64,000 bases of DNA from NCBI RefSeq assembly GCF_021390935.1, contig NZ_JAJPUI010000005.1:372001-436000 (forward strand), in the 5' to 3' direction. Numbering within the stretch: position 1 is the stretch's first letter; the number at the start of each line of letters is the position of its first letter. The notes under the pieces are model-generated. The model searched no databases and was not told the DNA's origin. It saw only the letters and a list, made by a program, of their open reading frames with translations. Position numbers and translations under genes: made by a program. Origin of the DNA: Streptomyces sp. CC228A. GTDB taxonomy: Bacteria; Actinomycetota; Actinomycetes; Streptomycetales; Streptomycetaceae. Below are positions 43,671 through 52,134 of the stretch, one piece after another.

Positions 43671-44741
43671 CTACTCGGAAGGCGCCGACGCGTTGGATCC
43701 GTTGACGGCACGCACGATGGTGATCACTCGGTCGGTGAGCTGGAGCGGACTGGCCTCAGGGTCGTCGTACCCGATGAGGCGGTGCCCGCGCAGCACGCTC
43801 ACCACGAGGTCCTCGGTCTCGCGGACGCCGCGCCCGGCCTCCGCCTTGGTCACCGGCCGCTCGACGATGTCGAGTCCGGTGCCACGCTGGATCAGCCCCT
43901 CGATCACCGTGCCCGTGCTCGGGCTCAGGACCGACATGCCGAGCAGCCGCCCGGCCGCACTCGCGCTGGTGATGACCGCGTCGGCACCGGACTGGCGCAG
44001 CAGCGCGGCGTTCTCCTCCTCCCGCACCGCGGCCACGATCTTCGCCCCGCGGTTGAGCTGTCGGGCCGTGAGCGTGACGAGGACCGCTGTGTCGTCGCGC
44101 TGCGTGGCGACGATGATCTGTCCGGCCCTCTGCACCTGGGCCCGCAGCAGGACGTCGCTGCGCGTGGCGTCACCGAGGACACCGGTGAACCCGTCGGCGT
44201 TCGCGAGGTCGATCACCGCGCTGTTCGGGTCGATGACGACGACCTGCTCCTTCTTCAACCCGGTGGCGCTGAGCGTCTCCAGCGCGGAGCGGCCCTTCGT
44301 ACCGAAGCCGACGACGACGGTGTGATCGCGCAAGGCGCTCCTCCAGCGTTTCTCCTGCCATTCCTGGCGGGTGCGTTCTGCGAGCACTTCGAGAGTGGTG
44401 CCGACCAGGATGATCAGGAAGACCACCCGCAACGGCGTCACGATCAGGACGTTGATGAGCCTCGCGGCATCCGAGACGGGCACGATGTCGCCGTAACCGG
44501 TGGTCGAGAGGGTCACGGTCGCGTAGTAGAAGGCGTCGAGAACGCTGACCTGCCCGTCGGCGCCGTCCTTGTAGCCCTCGCGGTCCAGGGAGACGATCAG
44601 GCTGGTGAACAGCAGGACCGCTGCCGCCAGCGCCAGTCGCTTGGCGACCTGGCGCAGGGGGTGCTGCACGATCCGCCGCGGCAGCTTGAGCTGACCGGTC
44701 AGCAGCCGATGCCCGGCCGAGCGCGGCTCCGGATGTTTCAC
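43671..44741 (-). CDS. Potassium channel family protein with RCK/TrkA-N domain
   Basis: The 356-residue protein starts at GTG 44741, with GGAGG six bases upstream. Two membrane spans (LALAAAVLLFTSLIVSL and INVLIVTPLRVVFLIILVGTTLEVL) bracket the pore loop ATVTLSTTGYGDIVPV, whose TTGYGD is the K+ filter. Residues about 140-250 form the RCK domain (TVVVGFGTKGRSALETL), followed by a TrkA-C-like region. It is probably a tetrameric Ca2+- or nucleotide-gated K+ channel like MthK. The start codon is inside a perfect parS palindrome and overlaps the moeA stop (GTGA). Confidence 0.93.
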   Translation of the reverse strand: MKHPEPRSAGHRLLTGQLKLPRRIVQHPLRQVAKRLALAAAVLLFTSLIVSLDREGYKDGADGQVSVLDAFYYATVTLSTTGYGDIVPVSDAARLINVLIVTPLRVVFLIILVGTTLEVLAERTRQEWQEKRWRSALRDHTVVVGFGTKGRSALETLSATGLKKEQVVVIDPNSAVIDLANADGFTGVLGDATRSDVLLRAQVQRAGQIIVATQRDDTAVLVTLTARQLNRGAKIVAAVREEENAALLRQSGADAVITSASAAGRLLGMSVLSPSTGTVIEGLIQRGTGLDIVERPVTKAEAGRGVRETEDLVVSVLRGHRLIGYDDPEASPLQLTDRVITIVRAVNGSNASAPSE

Positions 44742-44748
44742 GTGAAAC
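44735..44748. promoter_or_regulatory. Perfect parS (ParB-binding) palindrome
   Basis: GTTTCACGTGAAAC matches the conserved ParB site exactly and has the extended 5' T. It contains both the moeA stop codon and the channel start codon. ParB spreads from such sites to load SMC near oriC. Confidence 0.85.
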
Positions 44749-46102
44749 CTCCGGTGGGGGACGGCGCCGAGACGACGGCCGATATCGGGCTTCTCCAGGG
44801 CAGTCCGAGGATCTCCAGGGCATCACCGGGTCTGGCACCGCCCCGCGGGACGACGGCCAGCCCGTCGGCGGCGGCGAGGCCCCTCAGCATGGCCGGGCCG
44901 TTGTAGTGCAGCGGCACCGCCTGCCCCGACCGGTGCACCACCGGGACGAGGCGCGTGTCTCGCGGATGCCCCTGTACCGCGTCGCGCACGGGAACGTGCG
45001 CCGGAGGCGGGGGGCGATGGCCGGTGGCCTCGCGCAGCAGCGGCTCGGCAAGCGTGAGCAGCCCGGACACGGCGGCCAAGGGGTTGCCGGGCAGCCCCAC
45101 CAGGTGGCGGCCCTCGGCAAGGCGGGCCAGCAGCATCGGGTGGCCGGGCCGAACCCGCACCCCGTCGACGAGCAGCTCGGCGCCTGCCCAGCGCAGGACG
45201 GGATGGACGTGGTCCACGGGCCCTGAGGCGGTCCCCCCCGTCGTGATCACCAGCTCGGCGGCGGACCCGTCCACCGCCTCGTACAGCGCCTCTGCGTCGT
45301 CGCCGAGGCGGCGGGTACCCAGGACGTCGACACCGAGGGTCTGGAGCCACGGAGCCAGCATCGGCCCGAGCGCGTCGCGGATGAGCCCCTCGTGCGGGAC
45401 GCCGGAGGCGAGCAGTTCGTCTCCGAGGACCAGGATCTCCACGCGGGGCCGGTCCAGGGTGGTCACCGCGTCGTATCCGGCCGCGGCCGCGAGTCCCAGC
45501 ACCGCCGGGGTGACGACGGTCGCCGCGGGCAGCAGCGGCTCGCCCGCCCGGCACTCCTGGCCGCGGGGGCGGATGTCCTGGCCGGGCACCAGCTCCCTGA
45601 GCGCGTGCACATGGCGGCCGTCGGCATCGGTGCGTGAGTGCTCGCTCCGCAGGACCGCGGTGGTGTCGGGCGGGACGCGGGCGCCGGTGGCGATGCGTAC
45701 GGCGGCGCCGTCGGGCAGGACCGGCGCCTCACCGCGTCCTGCCAGCAGGGAGTCGGCGGTGAGGACCTCCCAGGGGCCCGGCCCGGCGACCGCCCAGCCG
45801 TCCATGGCCGAGGTGTCGAACGACGGCAGGTCGGTGAGCGCGGTCAGCGGCTCGGCCAGCACCCGGCCGAGCGCCGTGCTGAGCGGCGTACGCACGGTGC
45901 CCGCAGACGTGCCGCGTCCTGCGCGGGCAGCGATGTCCCGGGCGCGCGCCCAGGGGGTCTCACCGTGCCCCGAGGCGTGTGAGGAGGCATGTGGGGGGTC
46001 CGTGGCCGGGCTGCGGGAGCCGCCGCGGTGCGCGGGTTCCCGAGAGGGCCGCCCCACCAGGGCGAGGGCGTCCTCGACGCCGTCGACGTCCGGCTCGGTC
46101 AT
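44738..46102 (-). CDS. moeA: Molybdopterin molybdenumtransferase MoeA
   Basis: The 454-residue protein inserts molybdate into adenylated molybdopterin. Family motifs: DLPSFDTSAMDGWAV, RIATGARVPPDTTAV, VPGQDIRPRGQEC, LVITTGGTASGPVDHV (MoCF/MogA-like domain) and VGLPGNPLAAV. An N-terminal extension of about 45 residues, His/Ser/Pro-rich, is unusual. The start overlaps the MobA-like gene stop (ATGA) and the end overlaps the channel start, so transcription runs mobA-like - moeA - channel. Confidence 0.94.
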   Translation of the reverse strand: MTEPDVDGVEDALALVGRPSREPAHRGGSRSPATDPPHASSHASGHGETPWARARDIAARAGRGTSAGTVRTPLSTALGRVLAEPLTALTDLPSFDTSAMDGWAVAGPGPWEVLTADSLLAGRGEAPVLPDGAAVRIATGARVPPDTTAVLRSEHSRTDADGRHVHALRELVPGQDIRPRGQECRAGEPLLPAATVVTPAVLGLAAAAGYDAVTTLDRPRVEILVLGDELLASGVPHEGLIRDALGPMLAPWLQTLGVDVLGTRRLGDDAEALYEAVDGSAAELVITTGGTASGPVDHVHPVLRWAGAELLVDGVRVRPGHPMLLARLAEGRHLVGLPGNPLAAVSGLLTLAEPLLREATGHRPPPPAHVPVRDAVQGHPRDTRLVPVVHRSGQAVPLHYNGPAMLRGLAAADGLAVVPRGGARPGDALEILGLPWRSPISAVVSAPSPTGGFT

Positions 46103-46953
46103 CCGGCCTCGGTCCCGTCCGGGGTCTCCTGCGCCCAGCGGGCCGCGAGCGCGGCGGCCTTCCGCGCCGCCTCTGCCACGGCGTCGGGACCGCCGTCCTG
46201 CGCCCTGGCGGCGGCGTAGCCGACGAGGAAGGTGGTGAGAGGTGCGGCGGGGCGGGCGACTCCGTGGGCGGCGTCACGCGCCAGGTCCAGGAGGACGCCG
46301 GTGTCGACGTCCAGCTCGATACCCAGCTCGGCCTTGACTGCGGTGATCCATTCGTCCAGCACGGTTCCATGCTCCCTGATGCGGGCCCGGGCCGCGGCAA
46401 GGTCCTCCCAGGTGTCGCAGTCGAAGGACGCGAGCGGGCGGCCGGACACGCGGATGAGGTCGAGTTCCTGCGTCAGCAGCCGCAGGGGCAACCCGGAGAG
46501 GCGGCCGTGCTCGGTGGCGAGGAGGGCGATCTCGCGGCGCAGCGGTTCCGTGCGGTACGCGGCGACGAGCGGCTGGTCGCGGCCGTCCGCGTCCACGGCG
46601 AGCGCGGCCTCGGCGGGGCCCGCGTCGAGCGCGTCGACCAGGCCCCGCACGGTGGCGGTGTCGAGGAACGGCAGATCGCCGCCCAGGACCACGACCGCGT
46701 CCGCCCCGACGTGCCGTACACCGGCGTCGAGCGCGGCGAGCGGACCGCCTCCGGGAGGCTCCTCCCGGGCCCAGACGACGGGCCGCGCGGTGGCCCGGCG
46801 ACCACCGACCACGATGGCCCGCCCGGCGTCCGCGCAGGCGTCGAGCACCCGGTCGAGGAGCGCGCGCCCGCCCACGCTCAGCGCGGGCTTGTCCGCCCCG
46901 CCGAGCCGCCGGGCCGCGCCGCCTGCCAGTACCACGGCATCAAATCGGGTCAC
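46099..46953 (-). CDS. MobA-like NTP transferase fused to a DUF6457-type domain
   Basis: The 284-residue protein starts at GTG 46953. Residues 1-190 are a nucleotidyltransferase (VVLAGGAARRLGGADKPALSVGG, LGGDLPFLD, FDCDTWEDL) like MobA, which makes molybdopterin guanine dinucleotide. Residues 200-284 are a helical domain (VLDEWITAVKAELGIELDVDTGVLLDLARDAAHGVARPAAPLTTFLVG) of DUF6457 type, often seen in this fusion. CATACT lies seven bases before the GTG, so the mRNA may be leaderless. The pairing with moeA supports a molybdenum cofactor role. Confidence 0.85.
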   Translation of the reverse strand: MTRFDAVVLAGGAARRLGGADKPALSVGGRALLDRVLDACADAGRAIVVGGRRATARPVVWAREEPPGGGPLAALDAGVRHVGADAVVVLGGDLPFLDTATVRGLVDALDAGPAEAALAVDADGRDQPLVAAYRTEPLRREIALLATEHGRLSGLPLRLLTQELDLIRVSGRPLASFDCDTWEDLAAARARIREHGTVLDEWITAVKAELGIELDVDTGVLLDLARDAAHGVARPAAPLTTFLVGYAAARAQDGGPDAVAEAARKAAALAARWAQETPDGTEAG

Positions 46954-47505
46954 GCGCCCAGTATGGTCACCCTCTCCACCCGACCGACCGGCCCCCCTCC
47001 GCCCTGCCCCCCTCGGCCCTCCCGTCCGGGACACGGCGACCTTTGAAGGCGCCTGATGGCGAACTCGTGAGGGCCGGGGACGGCTCCAGACCCGGGAAGC
47101 CCAGCCACGGCTCGGGGCCGCGGAGCACGGGGGCCGCTCGCACCCCGGGGAGTCCGAGGGCGGCTCGGGGCCCGGGGCGCGCCCGGCGAGGGCTCAGGCC
47201 CCGAGGAGCCCCGAGACGGCTGGGCCCGGGAGGCCCGAGGACGGCTCGGGCCCGGGGCGCCCGGCGACGTCTCGGGCCCCGGGAAGCCCGGCAGCACCTC
47301 GGGCCCCGGGAAGCCCGGCAGCACCTCGGGCCCCGGGAAGCCCGGCAGCACCTCGGGTCCCGGGAAGCCCGGCGGCACCTCGTCCGGGCAGCGCGGCAGC
47401 GCCTCGGGTCCGGGCGGCGCGGCGGCCGCCTTGGTCTTCCCGCTGCGGCACCCCCGCTGCCGGAGGTGTCCGGGCGGTACGCCACGCGGCGTACCGCCCT
47501 GCTGA
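46954..47505. other. Gene-free stretch between the MobA-like gene and bkd operon 2
   Basis: About 550 bp. The part near 46954 holds the MobA-like promoter. From 47070 to 47390 it is a degenerate G+C repeat field that culminates in the 27-bp array at 47281. An open minus-strand frame here encodes only Gly-Phe-Pro-Gly-Pro repeats and I do not call it a gene. Confidence 0.6.
47281..47388. repeat. Four 27-bp tandem repeats
   Basis: Units start at 47281, 47308, 47335 and 47362 with GGGAAGCCCGGCAGCACCTC. The first two are identical, the third has one change and the fourth is degenerate. On the minus strand a unit would read PGFPGPEVL. Confidence 0.9.
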
Positions 47506-48897
47506 CTACAGGGTGCGCAGCAGGACCGCGGGCTGCTCGACGCAGTCCGCCACGTACCGCAGGAAGCCGCCCGCCGTGCCGCCGTCGCAGACCCGGTGGT
47601 CGAAGGTCAGCGACAGCTGGACGACCTGACGCACCGCCAGCTCTCCCTGGTGTACCCATGGCTTCGGCACGATGCGTCCCACGCCGAGCATGGCCGCCTC
47701 GGGATGGTTGATGATCGGCGTGGAGCCGTCCACCCCGAACACGCCGTAGTTGTTCAGCGTGAACGTCCCGCCCGTCAGGTCCGCCGGGGTCAGCGACCCC
47801 TTGCGGGCTTCCTCCGTCAGCCGGGCGAACTCGGCCGTCAGGGACTCCGCGTCGCGGGTGTGCGCGTCGCGGACCACGGGGACGACGAGGCCCCGTTCGG
47901 TCTGGGCAGCGAAACCGAGGTGGACCTCGGGCAGTCGGACGATCTCCCTCGCTTCCATGTCCACCCGCGAGTTGAGCTCCGGGTAGCGGGCGAGCGCGGC
48001 GGTGCAGATGCGGGCGAGCAGCGCCAGCAGGGAGATCTTCGTACCGCCCGCGGCGTTCATGGCGGCGCGGGCGGCCATGAGCTCGGTCGCGTCGGCGTCC
48101 ACCCAGCAGGTGGCGTCGGGGATCTCCCGGCGGCTGCGGCTGAGCTTGTCGGCCACGGCACCGCGCACACCGCGCAGCGGCACCCGCTCGCCGGAGCCCT
48201 GCGCCGCAGGAGCAGCCGGAGCCGCCTGAGCCGCCGGGGCGGCCTGGGCGGACGGCTCCGCCCGTGCGGCGGACAGCCGCTCGACATCCGCCCGCAGGAT
48301 CAGCCCGTCGGGACCCGAACCGCGCACCGTGCGCAGATCGATCCCCCGCTCCCGCGCCAGCTTCCGCACGAGCGGCGAAATCACCGGTATCGGCCCGTCC
48401 ACGGCCGCCGCCCGCGGAGCGGCAGGCTCCGCCGGGGCTGGGGCCGGGGCGGTGGTGGGCGCGGGCGCCATGGGGGAAGCGCCCGCGCGCACCCGGCGCC
48501 GCCGCGCGGCGGGAGCGGAGGTGCCGTAGCCGACCAGCACGTTCCCGGAGCCCTCCGCGGCGGGGGCCGCCTTGCCGGCACCGTCGGCACCGTCGACAGC
48601 GGTGGTCCCGGTGGCCGGGCGGGCCGCCGCGGCGCCGTCCGGCAGGGCGTCGGCGCCGACCGCGACGGTCAGCAGCGGCGCGCCGACGGGCAGTTCCTCG
48701 CCCTCCTCGCCGTACCGGGCGGTGACCACACCGCCGTACGGGCAGGGCACCTCCACCATGGCCTTGGCGGTCTCCACCTCCACGACCGGCTGGTCGACCA
48801 CCACGACGTCGCCGACGGCGACGAGCCACCGGACGATCTCCGCCTCGGTGAGCCCCTCCCCGAGGTCGGGCAGCTTGAACTCCAGCACCTGCGCCAT
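47506..48897 (-). CDS. bkdC: Branched-chain 2-oxoacid dehydrogenase E2, copy 2
   Basis: The 463-residue protein has a lipoyl domain (LPDLGEGLTEAEI, lipoyl Lys in EVETAKAMVEVP), an Ala/Pro linker, a binding domain (SPLVRKLARERGIDLRTVRGSGPDGLILRADV) and an acyltransferase domain ending LTFDHRVCDGG, where His and Asp are catalytic. Start ATG 48897 overlaps the E1 beta stop by one base (TGATG). It duplicates the function of the E2 at 26158-27591 with clear sequence divergence, especially in linker length. Confidence 0.93.
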   Translation of the reverse strand: MAQVLEFKLPDLGEGLTEAEIVRWLVAVGDVVVVDQPVVEVETAKAMVEVPCPYGGVVTARYGEEGEELPVGAPLLTVAVGADALPDGAAAARPATGTTAVDGADGAGKAAPAAEGSGNVLVGYGTSAPAARRRRVRAGASPMAPAPTTAPAPAPAEPAAPRAAAVDGPIPVISPLVRKLARERGIDLRTVRGSGPDGLILRADVERLSAARAEPSAQAAPAAQAAPAAPAAQGSGERVPLRGVRGAVADKLSRSRREIPDATCWVDADATELMAARAAMNAAGGTKISLLALLARICTAALARYPELNSRVDMEAREIVRLPEVHLGFAAQTERGLVVPVVRDAHTRDAESLTAEFARLTEEARKGSLTPADLTGGTFTLNNYGVFGVDGSTPIINHPEAAMLGVGRIVPKPWVHQGELAVRQVVQLSLTFDHRVCDGGTAGGFLRYVADCVEQPAVLLRTL

Positions 48898-49901
48898 CAG
48901 CTTCCCGCCTCCCACTGCAGTCGGGCGACCGCGTCGAGGATGCGGTCGACACCCGGCAGGTGGTGCCGCTCCAGCATCGGCGGCGGGTAGGGGATGTCGA
49001 AGCCCGCCACCCGCAGCACGGGAGCCTCCAGGTGGTGGAAGCAGCGCTCGGTGACCCGGGCGGCGATCTCGGCGCCGGGCCCGGCGAACCCGCCGGACTC
49101 GTGCACGACGACCGCGCGCCCGGTACGCCGTACGGACGCGCACACCGTCTCGTCGTCGAACGGCACCAGGGACCGCAGGTCGACGACCTCCAGGTCCCAT
49201 CCCTCGGCCTGTGCGGCTTCGGCGGCCTCCAGGCAGACGGGCACGGACGGGCCGTAGGTGATGAGGGTGGCGCTGCGGCCGGTGCGCCGGACGACGGCGC
49301 GGCCGATCGGCTCCACCTGCGTCGGGGCGTCGGGCGACCAGTCGGACTTCGACCAGTAGAGGCGCTTCGGCTCCAGGAAGACCACCGGGTCGTCGGAGGC
49401 GATGGCGGCGCGCAGCAGGCCGTAGGCGTCGGCGACCGTGGCGGGTGTGACGACATGGAGCCCCGGAGTCGCCATGTAGTACACCTCGGACGAGTCGCTG
49501 TGGTGCTCGACACCGCCGATCCCGCCGCCGTACGGGACGCGGACGACGAGAGGCATCGGCATCGCGCCGCGGGTCCGGTTCCGCATCCGGGCGACATGGC
49601 TCACGAGCTGCTCGAAGGCCGGGTAGGCGAACGCGTCGAACTGCATCTCGACGACCGGCCGCAGCCCGTACATGGCCATGCCGACGGCGGTGCCGAGGAT
49701 GCCAGCCTCCGCGAGCGGGGTGTCCGTGCACCGGTCCTCGCCGAACTCCTTGGCGAGTCCGTCGGTGACGCGGAAGACGCCGCCGAGCGTGCCGACGTCC
49801 TCGCCCATCACATGGACGGCGGGGTCCTCGGCCATCGCGTCGCGCATGGCGCGCTGGAGGGCTTGGGCCATGGTGGCGGGCTTGGCTGCCACGGTGGTCA
49901 T
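48897..49901 (-). CDS. bkdB: Branched-chain 2-oxoacid dehydrogenase E1 beta, copy 2
   Basis: A 334-residue chain with VHVMGEDVGTLGGVFRVTDGL, DTPLAEAGILGTAVGMAMYGLRPVVEMQFDAFAYPAF and VRVPYGGGIGGVEHHSDSSEVYY. It is closely similar in layout to copy 1. ATG 49901 overlaps the E1 alpha stop (ATGA), so the subunits are made in coupled amounts. Confidence 0.93.
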   Translation of the reverse strand: MTTVAAKPATMAQALQRAMRDAMAEDPAVHVMGEDVGTLGGVFRVTDGLAKEFGEDRCTDTPLAEAGILGTAVGMAMYGLRPVVEMQFDAFAYPAFEQLVSHVARMRNRTRGAMPMPLVVRVPYGGGIGGVEHHSDSSEVYYMATPGLHVVTPATVADAYGLLRAAIASDDPVVFLEPKRLYWSKSDWSPDAPTQVEPIGRAVVRRTGRSATLITYGPSVPVCLEAAEAAQAEGWDLEVVDLRSLVPFDDETVCASVRRTGRAVVVHESGGFAGPGAEIAARVTERCFHHLEAPVLRVAGFDIPYPPPMLERHHLPGVDRILDAVARLQWEAGS

Positions 49902-51040
49902 CGCACGTCACCTTCTGCTTCGGCGGCCAGCTCGGCGCGCAGCTGGGCGGCCTGCTCGCGCAGCTGCCCGGTCTGCTCCGCGAAGACGTGGTCGAACAGG
50001 TCCATGGGGTCGAGTTCCGCGTCCGCGTTCATCCGCTCCCGCAGGCGCGCGGCCATGGCCTCGGCAGCGTCGGCGGCCTGCCGTATGCCGTCCTCGTCGA
50101 GCAGCCCGCGCTCCGTCAGCTCCTGCTCCAGGAGCCGGATGGGGTCGTGCTGCCGCCACGTCTCCACCTCGCCGTCCCCGCGGTAGCGGGTGGCGTCGTC
50201 GGCGTTGGTGTGGGCGTCGATGCGGTACGTCAAGGCCTCGACGAGCGTCGGGCCGCCACCCCGGCGGGCCCGGTCCACGGCCTCCGAGAGCACCTGGTGC
50301 ACGGCGACCACGTCGTTTCCGTCGACCAGTCGGCCCGGCATGCCGTATCCGACGGCCTTGTGCGCCAGTGACGGCGCCGCGGTCTGCTTGGCCAGCGGGA
50401 CGGAGATCGCGAAGCCGTTGTTCTGGACCAGGAAGACGACCGGCGCCTGCCACACCGCGGCGAAGTTCAGCGCCTCGTGGAAGTCGCCTTCGCTGGTGCC
50501 GCCGTCGCCGACCATCGCCAGCGCCACGACGTCGTCGCCCTTGAGACGGGCCGCGTGCGCGAGGCCCACCGCGTGCGGCAGCTGGGTGGCGAGGGGCGTG
50601 CACAGGGGTGCGACGCGGTGCTCGCGCGGGTCGTAGCCGGTGTGCCAGTCGCCGCGCAGCAGCGTGAGGGCCTGCACGGGGTCCAGGCCGCGCGCCACGG
50701 CCGCCAGGGTGTCGCGGTACGACGGGAAGAGCCAGTCCCGCTCCTCCAGTACCAGCGCCGCGGCCACCTCGCAGGCTTCCTGGCCGGTGCTGGACGGGTA
50801 CACCGCCAGTCGGCCCTGCTTGGTGAGGGCGGTCGCCTGCGCGTTGTAGCGGCGGCCCCGCACCAGCTCGGCGTGGAGTCGGCGCAGCAGCTCGGGCGCG
50901 AACCCTGCCACGGCCTCCGTGCCGAGCACGCGGTGCGGCTCGGGGTCCGGGAGCAGCGGCGCGGGGTCGGTGCGCGGCTTCCACGCCGGCGGCGGCGTGG
51001 GCCGGTAAGAGGCCGCGCCGGGCAGCTCTTGGACCGTCAT
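49898..51040 (-). CDS. bkdA: Branched-chain 2-oxoacid dehydrogenase E1 alpha, copy 2
   Basis: The 380-residue protein starts at ATG 51040 with GAGGAGG upstream. TPP motif VGDGGTSEGDFHEALNFAAVWQAPVVFLVQNNGFAI; phosphorylation-loop-like YRIDAHTNADDATRYRG. It lacks the basic N-terminal tail of copy 1 and has instead a Pro-rich start. It heads bkd operon 2, divergent from the Lrp-type regulator, and a PaaR-like palindrome lies 67 bp upstream. Confidence 0.93.
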   Translation of the reverse strand: MTVQELPGAASYRPTPPPAWKPRTDPAPLLPDPEPHRVLGTEAVAGFAPELLRRLHAELVRGRRYNAQATALTKQGRLAVYPSSTGQEACEVAAALVLEERDWLFPSYRDTLAAVARGLDPVQALTLLRGDWHTGYDPREHRVAPLCTPLATQLPHAVGLAHAARLKGDDVVALAMVGDGGTSEGDFHEALNFAAVWQAPVVFLVQNNGFAISVPLAKQTAAPSLAHKAVGYGMPGRLVDGNDVVAVHQVLSEAVDRARRGGGPTLVEALTYRIDAHTNADDATRYRGDGEVETWRQHDPIRLLEQELTERGLLDEDGIRQAADAAEAMAARLRERMNADAELDPMDLFDHVFAEQTGQLREQAAQLRAELAAEAEGDVR

Positions 51041-51106
51041 GACAGCACCTCCTCGTGGGAGTGGGCATAAGACCCGGGGGCGGCGCGCATGTGGCGCGCC
51101 TCACCT

Positions 51107-51163
51107 ACCGATTGTTCGGTCGTGGAGCCAATTTGGCCACAGGCAGCCTCAGCCTGTGGACAA
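51107..51163. promoter_or_regulatory. bkd2/bkdR control region: PaaR-like site, Lrp-like palindromes, DnaA box
   Basis: ACCGATTGTTCGGT (51107-51120) differs by one base from the PaaR-type ACCGNNCGNNCGGT. GCCAATTTGGC (51127-51137) and CCACAGGC-N7-GCCTGTGG (51137-51159) are palindromes suited to an Lrp protein. TGTGGACAA (51155-51163) is the complement of the Streptomyces DnaA box TTGTCCACA. Confidence 0.6.
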
Positions 51164-51221
51164 ACGGTTCTGCACAGCCTGGGATAGAGGCAGGTCGTCC
51201 ACAAGAGAGAGGTGGGGGGAC

Positions 51222-51752
51222 ATGGCAGCTGAACAAATGGCCCCGAGCTGGGACCGGGCGCCGCAGGGCGACGAGGACCAGGTTCCGGCGCCGCGCCCGC
51301 TCGACGCCATCGACCGCGACATCCTGCGGATCCTCCAGACGGACGGCCGGGCGTCGGTCCGGTCGGTGGCCGAGCGCGTGCACGTGTCCCGCGCCAACGC
51401 GTACGCGCGGATCAACCGGCTGATCGACGACGGAGTGATCCGCGGCTTCGGCGCCCGGGTCAACCACGAGCGCGCGGGGCAGGGCGCCTCGGCGTACATC
51501 ACCCTCAAGATCGTGCAGAACTCCTGGCGCACGGTCCGCGAGAAGCTCCAGGCGCTGCCGGGCGCCGCGCACATCGCCCTGGTCAGCGGCGACTTCGACG
51601 TGCTGCTGCTGGTGCACACCCCGGACAACAGGACGCTGCGCGAGCTGGTGCTGACCAGGCTCCAGGCCATCCCCGAGGTGCTGTCCACGCGGACGCTGCT
51701 GGTGTTCGAGGAAACGGACCTCCACCGGAGGATCGCGGCGGACGAGATGTGA
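51222..51752 (+). CDS. bkdR: Lrp/AsnC family regulator of branched-chain metabolism
   Basis: A 176-residue protein. Residues about 25-75 form the AsnC-type helix-turn-helix (LDAIDRDILRILQTDGRASVRSVAERVHVSRANAYARINRLIDDGVIRGF). The rest is the RAM ligand domain (ASAYITLKIVQNSWRTV, VSGDFDVLLLVHTPDNRTL). The divergent position next to a bkd operon is typical of Streptomyces BkdR, which responds to branched-chain amino acids or their oxoacids. The first 25 residues are a disordered extension. ATG 51222 follows GGTGGGGGG. Confidence 0.88.
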   Translation: MAAEQMAPSWDRAPQGDEDQVPAPRPLDAIDRDILRILQTDGRASVRSVAERVHVSRANAYARINRLIDDGVIRGFGARVNHERAGQGASAYITLKIVQNSWRTVREKLQALPGAAHIALVSGDFDVLLLVHTPDNRTLRELVLTRLQAIPEVLSTRTLLVFEETDLHRRIAADEM

Positions 51753-51769
51753 CCGCCACCTGACGGGGC

Positions 51770-51799
51770 GGGGCCGCCGGGTGCCCGCCCGGCGGCCCC
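51770..51799 (+). terminator. Terminator hairpin after bkdR
   Basis: Arms GGGGCCGCCGGG (51770-51781) and CCCGGCGGCCCC (51788-51799) flank a 6-nt loop, 18 bp past the bkdR stop. Confidence 0.85.
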
Positions 51800-52134
51800 G
51801 CGTCCTTCCTGCCCCGGCCGCCGGTACGCCGTCCGACGGCCATCGGGCGCACGGGGGCTCCGCCGCTGACGGGCGGCCCCTCCGCTCGCCGCTCAGGGCG
51901 CCGCCCAGGGCGCCGCGCGTCTCCTCATCCGGGTGCGAGTTCCTCCACTGAGGTGCAGCCCGCGTTCCGCCGCCCGGCGAGCGGTCCGCGTACCGCGCCC
52001 GAAGTGGAAGCCGCCCTTCTGCCGCTCAGGGGGCGACGGGCGCTCCGCAACCGGGCCGGCGTCCGCGTTCCGCCCGCTGCCGCGCAGCCGCGCGACGCCG
52101 TCGGGCGGGCGGTCCGCGGCCTGCTTTCCGCTGC
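51800..52134. other. 335-bp stretch without a recognisable gene
   Basis: It lies between the convergent bkdR and TetR genes. AGGGCGCCGC is duplicated near 51900 and several GC palindromes are present. No frame has convincing codon use or a ribosome site. Confidence 0.5.

Noticed and set aside
42537..44906. Long plus-strand frame opposite the oxidoreductase and channel genes.
   Set aside because: Antisense shadow; the minus strand shows complete MDR and TTGYGD channel motifs.
46950..47378. Collagen-like GFPGPEVLP open frame on the minus strand.
   Set aside because: It arises from the 27-bp repeats, has no ribosome site and runs into the MobA-like gene start. Kept only as a repeat.
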